Source: Marthasterias glacialis (taxonomy: Eukaryota > Echinodermata > Asteroidea > Forcipulatida > Asteriidae). From it: DNA of 64,000 bases. The stretch's first letter is position 1, and every line of letters starts with the position of its first letter. The DNA lies in assembly GCA_911728455.2 (NCBI GenBank), contig OU452232.1:1550001-1614000 (forward strand), read 5' to 3'. Positions 21,291-31,862 of the stretch are shown piece after piece. The notes beneath the pieces were generated by a model. It was not told the DNA's origin and made no database searches. It was given only the letters and a program-made list of their open reading frames with translations. The position numbers and the translations under genes were made by a program.

Positions 21291-21294
21291 TTTT

Positions 21295-22526
21295 AGGTGT
21301 TCGGCCAACAGCCGAACAACTGCTGTTATTGTTAAGTTTTTTTTCCAGCGCATTCTCCCCCCGAACCTTGTTCGGCAATTTTCTCAAAAAGTAAAGCTTG
21401 CATGATCTTGAAACTTACCATGTACAAAGATCTTAGTGAGTAGATGAAACCGCAACTTTTTTGGAATGATGACGTCATTAGATTAAATAAACGTTAAATA
21501 ATTAAAAAAATTCATATCTCAAGAACAGAAAATACTACATTCAAAATCTTTGGTGGGTATGAAAGGTCTTGTAATGTTGGACAAATCGTATGCACACCGT
21601 AACCCCATTTGACCTTTACTTCTGGTCAAAACCGGAAGTTAAAGTTAAAATCATGTTATTTCGGGCTCTAGAGCCTAAGTGAATGAAGATATGAACAAAC
21701 TTTCAATGCATAATATTTTCTTTAGCCCACGAGCATTCTAGAAATGTGATCTATGACGTCATAGCTACGTCATAACGAAAATGATACACAAGGTCGAAAA
21801 CAATATTATTTTGCAATCTCAAAAAATAAAGCATGTACAGACTTGAAACTTAGTATATACCTAGACCACAGTGTGTACATAACAAAGCAAACTTTTTGGA
21901 ATGATGACGTCATTGATGACGTCATTACATTAAATTGAAGTTTTATACTAAAATAATCATATCTTAAGAATAATACATGCTACATACATGATCTTTACAC
22001 CATATGAAAGGTGTTGAAGTATTGAAAATATCTTACAGAGAGTGTGACCCCATTTGACCTTTACTTCTGGTCGAAATTGGAAGTAGTAGTTTTTTTATAT
22101 AAAAATTCAAATCTGAATAACGTAAATTTGTACATTAATATAATAACCTGATTTTAAGGCCTTTCTGCGATTCTACAAATTTTGACAATGTATGACCCCA
22201 TTTAACCTTCACTTCCGGTTGAAACAGGAAGTATAAGTTTGTACATACAAAAATATGTATCTTATTAATGAAACGTGGTACATTAATAATCATTACATCA
22301 ATAAAAAGCATTCGGGTTATTCTAGATATCATGTACAAAGTGTGACCCCATTTGACCTTTAGTTCTTGTCAAAACCAGAAGTTGAAGTTTCATATGACAA
22401 ACCTTCATGCATAAAGATCAACAAATAGTACAAATAAATAGCACAAGAGACAAAAAACTTGCACTCAATATTGACCTTAAAATTTTCAATTACGCAATCA
22501 CTTTTTTTACGTTCAAGCCGAACACC
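21295..22526. mobile_element. Non-autonomous element with GGTGTTCGGC terminal inverted repeats
   Basis: The left end, AGGTGTTCGGC at 21295, is mirrored by GCCGAACACC at 22517-22526. The left end itself folds, with GCCGAACA following after a 5-base gap. Inside are two diverged units of about 440 bp containing CTTGAAACTTA, GGAATGATGACGTCATT, CATATGAAAGG and TGACCCCATTTGACCTTTAC, then further CCGGAAGT-type stems. No transposase is visible. It shares end sequence and internal motifs with the element at 28093-31862. Confidence 0.6.
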
Positions 22527-23625
22527 GTGAGTTTGTCCACAAACTCTAAATTTCTAGTTTTTCTTTTTACAAAATTTGTCCACTGCCAATTGCATAGTAG
22601 TATCAACTTTGCATGTAGTTAGACTATAACTTGAACTCTTAGGATGAAGTGTGACATCATGATAACTGGTTTTGAAATTTTAAATTTTTCACCTTAGTAC
22701 AAGAACAACTTTACATTTTGTTTGTTTGTGTGACCTTGCCTGAGGTAAACTTCCGGTCAAAACCGGAAGTTGAAGTATAAATAACAATAACTTAAAAACC
22801 TATTGTACGATTGTCACCTAATTTTGCAGTATAATTGATGTTTGCATACATGTATAAAACATTATTGCGAAGTATACAAGTTGTCACGTTGATGCTATCG
22901 GAAACTGCATTTTGATCTATGAGAGTTATTTAAAACAAAAAAATCTATAGGGGGTAAATCATGCAAACAGCTATGGCAATACTTTTTTCACTATCGTATA
23001 ATACCCTAAATGTATGACATTTCTGTGTGTGTGGCGGAGGTCAACTGCTGTCAAAACCAGATGTTGAAGTTTATTTTGAAATAAAAGTCTCACAATTTGA
23101 TAGGTCTTAGAATGATAGTTACACATGACAAGTATGACATAGATTTGAATGATTGTAAATACTTTAAAAGATATTGCCACTGCATTTGGAGTAAGGCGGA
23201 CAACCTTTCTCAAACTTTTAGTAACACATAACTATTTCTATGTAGTCGTGTGCAAATGTATACAGTACAATTGCGCCAACTTACCACATAATTCTACCTG
23301 TAACACAGGGCTTGTACAAACAGTTCATAAAGTATGAAGTCGTGTCATCATGACGTCATAACCTATCACGCTGCATCATCTAAATAGGGTTTCAAAAGAT
23401 CTATATTGTTACCAATTTTACCCTGATCTTTCTGCTGTACTATCTAGAGATCACTCTTTTGATCCCTAATTGGCAATAGGTATATTAACAAAAAATATTC
23501 TTGATCTGGATAGTATTCTTGAGGTTTTAGTTTTTAGTTTACTACCAAAGCCATGAAAATGCACTTTTACGAAATAACTTTGCCAGTTTAACATGAATTT
23601 TGATTTCAGCAAAAATATCCCAAAC
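22527..23625. other. Decayed relatives of the CCGGAAGT-hairpin family
   Basis: At 22745-22775 a perfect stem pairs ACTTCCGGT with ACCGGAAGT. A degenerate version (TGTCAAAACCAGATGTTGAAG) lies at 23050. CATGACGTCATAAC is at 23349. No gene is seen. Confidence 0.4.
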
Positions 23626-23630
23626 ACCTA

Positions 23631-24250
23631 CACTGTAAAACCAAGTGTTTAGGATCTTAACTTAAATAAATGCAAAAATGTACACGTAACACTTTAAAAA
23701 CACTGTGCTGCGGTTATCAGTTAACTGGGTTTAGAGCTTGAACACATATTCTGAACACATCAATGTTTATCTGTAAACACAAACACGTTTAAGGGCTGAA
23801 CAGTGCAACACGTGTTTATTTTTAGAAAACATTGATGTTTTATTCTTATACACACAGTATTTAAATGTTAAAGACTTCAACACGTTCATACATTTTTAAT
23901 GTGTGCCAAATCTAAATAGCATTTAACAAGTGTTTAACAAGTGTTTAAATGTATTTAAATAAACACTGATATTTTAGAAGCTGGATCACTTTAAAAACAC
24001 TGACATGTTTATAACCTTATTAGTGTTTGTTTGCAAAATCACATACATGTTGTTGTTTTTAATTTTTTTTTTAGAACACATGGATGTTTTATTTTTTTTT
24101 ACACACAGTAGCCTATTTAAATATTAAACACTTCAACATGTTTGTAAATGTTTAAGGTATTCCGAATCTAAACATACTTAGCATTTAACAAATTTTTAAC
24201 AAAACTAATAATTAAACACCTAAACAAGTTTAAAACACTTTACGTTTAAA
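23631..24250. mobile_element. CACTG-ended element with dense sub-terminal repeats (CACTA/EnSpm-like?)
   Basis: CACTGTAAAACCAAGTGTTT at 23631 begins a 600-bp region packed with AACACT, GTGTTTAA, AACACGTGTTT and ACATTGATGTTTTATT copies in both orientations. Dense sub-terminal repeats next to a CACT(A/G) end are typical of CACTA transposons. I could not find the matching right end, so this may be one end of a truncated element. Confidence 0.35.
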
Positions 24251-25000
24251 TCTTGAAAATCCACAAACATCGAGCATAAGCACCACAGTTTTCATGTGGG
24301 CGGGCCTACCTATTTCATTAATTTGTTTATGTAGAAAATAAAACTCCAATTTTTAGCATTATTCTTATTGTGAAGGTGACATCACAATTTGAAAACAATT
24401 TTAAGATGTGCCTAATATTAAAAATGTATAAGTATGTTTCAAATTGTATGGTTTTTGGTGTACTTTCAGTACACACAACAATTAACTTTTTAGTACTGTT
24501 TTTTTTTTAAAGTAACCAAAACAAATTAAACTAACATGCATGGTCCGCATTGAAGTGATGTTATTTCTATTTAGAAATATTTGACTCATGTCAAATGGCC
24601 ATCATTCCATTATGAGAAAATGGTGATTTTCACAATTGAACTGATCTTCAGCTAGTGATGTCAGTCAAATCAATGCATTTATACCATGCTAGTTTTAGTA
24701 ACCTGTTGATCCGTTTTATTTGGAAAAAATGTATACTTTAAAGGGGCTACCTCATACTGGACACCGAATCCGAACTGAAATGGACTTAGATGAACCAAGG
24801 AACTCTATTAATAGCTCCATGGATGAACCCAGTGACGAAAGGTCATTATTTGAAGTTTAATAAAAGTACCAAATCCTGACAAATGTGTTGCACACCCAAT
24901 TTCCCTTGTAGAACTTCCTGGGTGTCACAATTAAGGGTTTTAAGGACTGTGTGCATAACCAGAAAATTTAGAAATACACAACTGAATCAGTATTGTTTAC
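24251..25000. other. No recognised feature
   Basis: AT-rich sequence with no supported coding or repeat structure. Confidence 0.35.
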
Positions 25001-25003
25001 AAT

Positions 25004-25408
25004 CTAGACAGCTGCTCTAAGATGATCAAGAAAGGTTTGAGGCTTGGGTGACTGAAAATCCTGAAGTCGGGAAAAAAATTCCTTAGAAATCATAGGCCTG
25101 GAACGTTCTATTTTCCTAAAGAGAAACCAAGGGAAATAGAAAGCTGGACAAAGTGGCCTTGCCCCCTTAGGAATAAAATTCAATTCCTGTAAAAATATGC
25201 TAAATATTTTTGTCGTAAATGCCATAGCTGTATGTTTTTTGGCTCTATTTTTGTAAATTATTTTGTTAATTTTTCTTAGGGCTTTAAATGACAAGGATCC
25301 TTTGTCAGTCAAAGCATTTATTAAAAATTTCTTTGACTCACTACTAGTTTTCAGTGCTGCACATTTTTGTACAAAATGTTTGCACCTTTTTGTACAAATT
25401 GTTTGCAC
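25004..25408 (-). CDS. Unrecognised 134-codon open frame
   Basis: The frame is basic (many Lys and Arg) with a Cys-rich start (CTKRCKHFVQKC), a central FKALRKINKIIYKNRAKKH and a terminal FLDHLRAAV. It is one of the longest non-repeat frames in the window, and its composition is less AT-biased than chance frames nearby. I know no matching family. It may be a fragment of a transposon or viral-like protein, or chance. A 25-bp tandem duplication (TTTGTACAAAAAGGTGCAAA-like on the minus strand) overlaps its first codons. Confidence 0.22.
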   Translation of the reverse strand: MQTICTKRCKHFVQKCAALKTSSESKKFLINALTDKGSLSFKALRKINKIIYKNRAKKHTAMAFTTKIFSIFLQELNFIPKGARPLCPAFYFPWFLFRKIERSRPMISKEFFSRLQDFQSPKPQTFLDHLRAAV

Positions 25409-25924
25409 AGCGATTCATTAAGAGCCCCTCATTGAAGGCACTTTTTTCTTAGTCCTGGTTTGCAGGGCGGCTTCAACCTCGTTATCTGGAATGTCCTAAC
25501 AATAAAACAATGTAAATTAATGTTCAATTGATAAAATATACACAGAGATTTTAAAAACAACCAACATGCTGTTGTGCACTACATGTGTGTGCAGTTACAA
25601 GGCCATGACTACTGTAGCAAGCCCTGTTTGAACATTTGAACTTATCATATTGTCAGTGTCCTTCATACCAATAACGTTACAGAATAAAACACATTGGCAC
25701 GCTGGGAATAACACTCTTCGGAAGCTAGGAATAGGCTTAATGCATGCAGAGAAACCCATGACAAGGATGCCATAACAAACTATTCTGACCTAACCTTACT
25801 GCACGATCATGATCATAACTCTCTATTCTATAGGCTGGGCCTGTAGAAGTAGGCCACTATACAATGCATGACATGACACTCCCAGCCCCTGGACCCTGCG
25901 TACAAAATTGGCGCTCCAATTAAC

Positions 25925-26835
25925 GTTAGGCTCATTCAATTTAGCGCGAAATTGATTGACGATCCAGATCAATATTCAATCAGTCAAAATAATCATTCAA
26001 TTTAACTCCATGAGCATGCGATTGCAACTTCTTGTTAAACAAAAAAGTTGCTATTCAATTTAGAAAACCAGGAACATCTGTGCAGTGTTTTTCATCAAAG
26101 TATAATTTATACATTTGGAATGTTTTAGGTTTGAATAATTTGCGTATATATTTCTGCTTGAATCATTAAAACGAGAAAAACAAATGATCAAAATCTTCTT
26201 TTCTGGTGAATACTGGTTAAAACAAAGAACAAATACTCCATCTTTTCAGCGGTAATCTTGTAATTGTTTTTTCTGCTTGAAGATTAATTATGAAAAGAAA
26301 GAAAACTTGGTTTTGTGTAATCCGCAATTTTCTACTTGAAAAGAAAAAATAACAACACGATATTATCCCCAGGAAAGCATTTAACAAAAAAACTATCTAT
26401 AAAGTTAAATGAAAAGGTTGGGGATAATAAAGCTCTAGGAAAAATGTCGCCAGCGATCAAGAAGTTTCTGGGACAGTAGGGCTATCATAGTTATACATAA
26501 ACTCTATATTGTCTCCAATATTCAGGCTACATATACTTTTAAAAGCTTACATTGCGAATTTGAGTGCCCAATGACGAAAATGAAAGTAAAATTTGGGTAC
26601 GAATCCGCTTCCCAGTCACCCAGAGCGAAACTGAATGACGCTTGTGCACCGTGAAATTGAATGACACTGTTACTAAATTGAATTCGTGAAAGTGCACGAT
26701 TCGATGTCTACAAATGAAATTGAATGCCCAAAGTTTGGAAAATGAACCAAGGGAGTAACAGGCTTCGAGAAACCGCTCGAATGCGGATGCACGTTCACGA
26801 ATTTGACTGATGTTTAAATTAATTCGGCCGGGAAA
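25925..26835. repeat. Foldback-like region with ATTCAATTTAG sub-terminal repeats
   Basis: TCATTCAATTTAG occurs at 25933 and related CATTCAATTTA copies at about 26003 and 26053. Reverse-complement forms (AAATTGAATGA, TAAATTGAATTCG, AAATTGAATGC) cluster at 26625-26730. Opposite orientation at the two sides suggests an inverted-repeat element of about 0.9 kb, but exact ends are not definable by eye. Confidence 0.35.
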
Positions 26836-28090
26836 ACCAATAGTCAAGTAAAATATTAAGAAAAATAATCCTGGCCAATGTTGGCCTACATTAAGACCAA
26901 CACAACTAACTTTGTTGCAGTTAACAAGGCATAGTCATACTGGGACTAACCTTTCTATTCAGACCCAGACCTAGGTTTAAGCAGATTCATTTTATGCTAG
27001 GCCTGGCCTAGCCATAGCTTTATATGTACAAACTGTCTTGTACATGTACATACACGGTCTGGACTGCGCTACGCGGGCAAAACAAAAATGAATCTTACAC
27101 TTTCGAATTATCACCATTAACATAAAATGAGTTCTGAAAATATATGCAATATACCAGTCACATTTGTGAGTGGATAAATGTTATCCGACTAGGCTATTTA
27201 TTAACATTACAGAGCTGTACAATACCTGTCAATCTTCACAGAGATGGAGGCGAGGATAGCTGAAGCGCCAATGACTTGTGTGTGATCAAACAACTTTGTC
27301 AGTTCACCTACACTGTGCATGTATATGCACGCAATGTACACAGTATATTAGCATGCATTGCATGTCATCCTTCGTGCGTGCACTGCATCGCTGCAACCAA
27401 TCACACAAGATCTAGCGCGTTCAGTTAATATAATATGCATACAGATATTGATACTTTTTGGCGATGTACGTTCTTCACTTAATTAACTATTGAAAAAGAG
27501 CAAAACACTTTTTTATAAACACAGCATTTACACTTTTATTTAAACACTGTAAGATTGTTAATACAATAGGAACCTTCAACTTTCTGCTGACATGACTGTC
27601 AAGGTCCACAAAATAACTTATTTTTAAGTGGTATACCCACCATAGACCTTATTCTAAAAATGTCAAATTTCTGTATGTAAAGTTTCCATACAACTGATTG
27701 TTCAGTTAATAAACATGAGGTATCCAATGATGCTGTTGAGGTGTTTTTTTATAAATAATAACATACAAATTGCCTAGGACGTGTCCTAAGTTAGGAAGAG
27801 TTTTGTGAAATCGGCCCCTGATCCTCCTTTGATCGCCCTTGCCGTATCAAGTGTAAACATGGTCTTTAGTCGCCATGATGATTGATACGACGACCGATGT
27901 AATAAAAGAGATCAGAGTGTCTTAATACATGTAACTGTAAGCCCCTTAATCACGTAAGTACTGGGGAAAAAATATATGGATATCCGGCTAATTTTGGATA
28001 GTTGGCCGGCGGATACCCCAATGCTAAATTTTACTATCCGCCTCGGCTTAAGCATTCAGCCTGGAACACCTCTTGAATTTGTCTTTTTTG
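26836..28090. other. No recognised gene; fragment of a CACTG-type repeat near 27.5 kb
   Basis: AAACACTGTAAG and AAACACAGCATTTACAC at 27500-27550 resemble the sub-terminal motifs at 23.6-24.2 kb. At 28040-28072 there is a stray copy of the CATTCAGCCTGGAACACCT motif that also begins the next element. Nothing else is recognised. Confidence 0.35.
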
Positions 28091-28795
28091 TTAGGTGTTC
28101 AGGCATTCAGCCTGGAACACCTTGATTTATTTATTTTCATTTTTTTTATTTTTGTAGGTCTTCGGACTCAAGTCAAATTTGAAGTAACTCTTTATTTAAA
28201 AATGCTAAGAGCTAGGAACCTTATTCTTTCACCAAATACCAAGGCTAAGAAAGGTCATTCTCTGTTGCACATTGGATGACCTGTGACATCTACTTCCAGT
28301 CAAACCGGAAGTAGCTCTTTATTTCAAAATGGTAAGAGCTAAAAACATGATTCTTTCACCAAATACCAAGGTTAGGGAGGGTCCTTCTCTGTTGCACATC
28401 GGATAACCTCAATGACCCTACCTCCGGTCAAACCGGAAGTAGCTCCTCATTTAAGATCGGTAAGAGCTAGAAACATTATTCTTTCACCAAATACCAAGGC
28501 CCATCTCTGATGCACACCTCTGTGACGTCTTTTTGGTAAAGAAATGATGGCACTGTCCAATTCAGTGACGTTTTATGACTGTTGACTTGTAATGCATAAA
28601 AATGTAGAACAAAATTTCACATGTTTTATGGGTGGGGTCCATGTCTGAATAACTTTGTTCGCAATTTTTGTCGTATTGACTGGGGTATGTGTGGCAAACA
28701 AAGTGGGTGACCGAAGGAGCCATTTTGACAGAATGCGTCTGAAAAATGTGGATGGGGTGAGACCGCGAGGATATTTTTTCAGATCCTCTTGTGTA

Positions 28796-28840
28796 GCAAT
28801 AACATGTTTTCATGCCTCAATTTCGGGCATCATCAGTTGC
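28796..28840 (-). ncRNA. Hammerhead-ribozyme-like motif of the Penelope-like element
   Basis: On the minus strand: GCAA (stem I), CTGATGA, a TGCC/GGCA hairpin with a 9-base loop (stem II), one extra T, GAA, an AAC-AT-GTT mini-hairpin (stem III), A at the cleavage position, then TTGC closing stem I. Core order and pairing fit a type I hammerhead. Very short stem III hairpins are known for the ribozymes that Penelope-like elements carry. The extra T before GAA, the short stem I and the non-GUC cleavage triplet make activity uncertain. Confidence 0.45.
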
Positions 28841-28920
28841 GGGTGTGGGTGATTCTAGAAGAATCTGTAGGTCTCATGTCTCACTCAGGAGACATAAAGT
28901 TTGTTATCGCTATAGTTCAA

Positions 28921-30925
28921 AATGAAGATTGTGAATCCGAATGCGGACACTTTACAGGAGTGAAACCCTGGTCATCGGTGAATTGTTCTTCCAATAAGGA
29001 GATTAGGATGTTAAGTGTTTCATCTGGATCATCAACAAATCCAGAGTCGTGAGGGATAGAAGTGAGCTGTTGAGAGGATGAGTTGGTTGGACTCTGGTTG
29101 TGTTTAGCTCTGATCAACTTTTCCCGTATGTTTTGATCTTTTTTGTAGGCAACGAAAGGAGGTTTTGGGAAAATACCTGAGTGTTTCGTTGCGTTGTATA
29201 TAAGACTAGTATTTGTTTATCGCCTTGTTGATGTCACCATGGATGATGTACGGGTTATATGTCGTACTAAAGACTAGTGGAGTCTTGGTTTTCTGATTGT
29301 TTGGTTTTTGTTGAATCAATGGGGATCTTTCATTGTGTGATACTTTTCCCGTGATTTTGTTTATTTTTGACGTTCTATAACCTCTTGTTATTAATTTGTC
29401 GGAAAAATTGCGGACCTTGATAAGAATATCATCTTCATTGTTTGTGTTCCTTGCGTAACGTAGCGGAGATGAATGTGTGATGATGTGTTATTTAGGTACT
29501 GGTAGGTTTTAGTGGGGTTGGTATATACTTTTGTGTCAAAAATACCTGTTTCATCCAACCTTTTACCTTTGAAGATTGTCAAGTCAAGGTAGTTGATGGA
29601 AGTATCTGAGGCCTCAAAAGTAAATTTAAGGGTTGGGTGTAACTGATTCATATTGTGGATAAGTCTCTTGAAACTTTCAAGAGTGTTGTTATAGATGACA
29701 AGAATGTCATCTCTATAGCGCGACCTAGCTAAGATGTGATCAGCTTTTTCAAGAATTTGTTTTTCCAAATCGTGTAGTGTAATATCACAAATTTCTGGGC
29801 TCGCTGTTAAGCCCATGGCGCATCCGATTTTTTGAAGATAATAATTGTTGCCGAATTGGAAGCAATTTCTTCCTATGATCAGTTCCAATAATCTTTGGAT
29901 GTAGTCGGAGGGTGGTTTTGTGATGGAGTATTTGTGGTTGTTTCGGTCTAAGGCATTGCAGACACTGTTTATTGCCTCGGTTTGGCGAACATTAGTGTAC
30001 AGTACATTGAAATGACATCTATGCTTGTTATCAGAACTTGGAGAGGGAAAGTTGTTCCTTCTAGTTTCTGCAGTATGTCCGCTGTGTCGCGTACATATGT
30101 AGGTTGGGCGGTAACTATTGGGAGAAGAAAGTGGTCTACAAATTCTGATATTTTGGCTGTTGGGCTTGAACATCCACTTATGATTGGTCTCCCTAAAAAA
30201 GGTATGCCCGGGGGTGGTGTTTTGTGTATTTTCAGGAGAAAATACATTGTATTGGAATGGTTGGGAGAGTGGATCGAGGTAGGCCAAAGTTTGTTTGTTG
30301 ATGTGGTTGTTTCGATGTAAATGGAGAAGTAAGTTGTGAACCAAGGTAGTGATTTGTGGTGTCGTATCTTGGTCCAGCTTTCTGTAGTGCTCGGATTCAA
30401 GATGGCGGTATCCCCCTTGTAAATAATCGGTTCGGTTTAGAACGCAAATGCCTCTTCCTTTATTGTAGGGTTTGATTACGATGTCTGGATTGTTTTTGAG
30501 CTTGAATATGGCTGATAGCTCTTGTTTTGTCATGTTTGGTTTTGATTTCTCAGTCTGACATGAGCAAATTGGTATTTAGTAGCTTCCAAGTAATTCTCGA
30601 GCATCGCACATTGTGTTGTGATTGGAAGCCACTTAGATGGTGGTTTGAAAGGTTGAGCCTTGTTAGGTTTATTGTGCATCAGAAAAGCAATTCTCATTCT
30701 TCGTTCGAAGACATTGAAATCACTCAGACGTTTTCTCCGGGTTGGTTTAGCGGGAGTGGGAACGAAGTTGAGTCCTTTTCCTAAGGCTATTTTCTCAGAA
30801 AGTTTAGCCTTGGATAGGTTGGTTATGAAACGTTCACTGTCAAACGCTAATTGTGTAAGGAGATTCTTCTTATTGAACCGTTTGTGGTTAGAGCACTTGT
30901 GTGAAAAGCGATTGGCTTTTTGTTG
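28921..30925 (-). pseudogene. Penelope-like element reverse transcriptase, broken
   Basis: The minus-strand order matches the Penelope family. GLNFVPTP is at about 30770, and IKPYNKGRG with VLNRTDY lies near the start of the 380-codon frame 29391-30533. KIHKTPPPG and GRPIISGCSSPTAKISEFVD sit in a second frame (about 30230-30010). Then come YTNVRQTEAIN, the GCAMGLTASPEI segment and the catalytic RYRDDILVIY (residues 272-280 of the long frame), where the family usually has R-Y-I-D-D. HPTLKFTFE and NYLDL follow. There are frameshifts near 30545, 30235, 30000 and 29465, and a stop near 29214. The frame then continues through PPFVAYKKDQNIREKL to a stop at about 28921. The Cys-rich linker and GIY-YIG endonuclease usually present at the C-terminus are not recognisable. 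The copy is dead. Confidence 0.8.
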
Positions 30926-31086
30926 GGATTAAAAATGGCAAGTTCGCTTGGTAATTTTCCGTTTGGTCATTATGAGATAAGGTAGATTTATCAAAGTTTG
31001 TTTATAAGAAATAATAGTATATACTTGGAATTGCCGTAGTATATAATTATTATTGATAAATAAGATTGACAAAGCAGTTTGTAATA

Positions 31087-31127
31087 TCTCTCTTTGGAAA
31101 AAGTGGTGGTCCTGAGAAGGACCGGTT
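31087..31127 (-). promoter_or_regulatory. Histone-type mRNA 3'-end signal (stem-loop plus downstream element)
   Basis: The minus strand reads AACC, then GGTCCTTCTCAGGACC, then ACCACC. The 16-mer is a 6-bp stem with a four-base TCTC loop, as in replication-dependent histone mRNAs. About 11 bases later CAAAGAGAGA follows, resembling the purine-rich element that pairs with U7 snRNA. No histone coding sequence is recognisable upstream within the next 70 bp, before the flanking repeat begins. It is either a histone gene scrap captured by the retroelement or a chance match. Confidence 0.5.
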
Positions 31128-31862
31128 GTTTTGTTTAGCGAAGTTGTCTGTTACTTGCTATCACGCTTTCTCTTTATGCCCTTGGTAGGATGGGGTCTTC
31201 AGTGATTCTTTCACCAAATACCAAGGTTAGGGAGGGTCCTTCTCTGTTGCACATCGGATAACCTCGGTGACCCTACCTCCGGTCAAACCGAAAGTAGCTC
31301 CTCATTTAAGAATGGTAAGAGCTAGAAACATTATTGTTTCACCAAATACCAAGGCCCATCTCTGATGCACACTGCGTGATCTCTGTGACCTCTTTTCGGT
31401 CACACCAGAAGTAGCTCTTCATTTAAAAGTGGTTAGAGGTACGAACATAATTCTTTCACCAAATACCAAGGTTAGGGAAGGTCCTTCTCCGTTGCAAATA
31501 GGGTGACCTTTTTGACCTCTACTTCAGGTCATACCGGAAATAGCTTATCATTTAAATGTGGGTAGAGGCAGGAACATGATTCTTTCCCGAAATATCAAGG
31601 TTAGGGAAGATCTTTCTGTGAGACACATTAAGTGACCTTTGTGACCTCTACTTTTGGTAAAACTGGGAGTAGCTCCTCATTTAAAAGTGGTAAAGGCTAG
31701 GGACATGATTCTTTGTTCAAATACCAAGGTTACGGAAGGTCTTTCTCTGTTGCACATTACCTGACCTCTACTTCCGGTCAAAAGTAGCTCCTATAAGAGC
31801 TAGGAACATAATTGTTTATATACATCAGATCAAAACTTTAACTACCATTAATCTGAACACCT

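Larger units (their letters stand above)
28540..31200 (-). mobile_element. Penelope-like retroelement insertion
   Basis: The segment between the two halves of the repeat array carries a broken Penelope-like reading frame (minus strand), a hammerhead-like motif downstream of it and a histone-type stem-loop upstream. Both sides of the insertion begin with nearly the same sequence of about 180 bp (28346-28530 and 31204-31390). The limits are set by where similarity between these flanks starts and stops. Confidence 0.6.
28093..31862. mobile_element. Element with AGGTGTTCAG terminal inverted repeats, interrupted by a Penelope-like insertion
   Basis: AGGTGTTCAG at 28093-28102 is mirrored by CTGAACACCT at 31853-31862. 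The left end folds into AGGTGTTC-AGGC / GCCTGGAACACCT. Inside are tandem units of about 125-130 bp (about 3 at 28160-28530 and about 5 at 31204-31800), each with CACCAAATACCAAGG and a stem pairing CTTCCGGT with ACCGGAAG. No transposase is seen. It is the same family as 21295-22526. Confidence 0.6.

Noticed and set aside
29982..30932. Plus-strand frames over the Penelope-like region
   Set aside because: They are shadows of the minus-strand reverse transcriptase remnant.
31131..31200. Histone C-terminus upstream of the stem-loop
   Set aside because: The frame ending before the stem-loop (KRKRDSK then stop) does not match any core histone end that I know, and sequence beyond 31200 is repeat.
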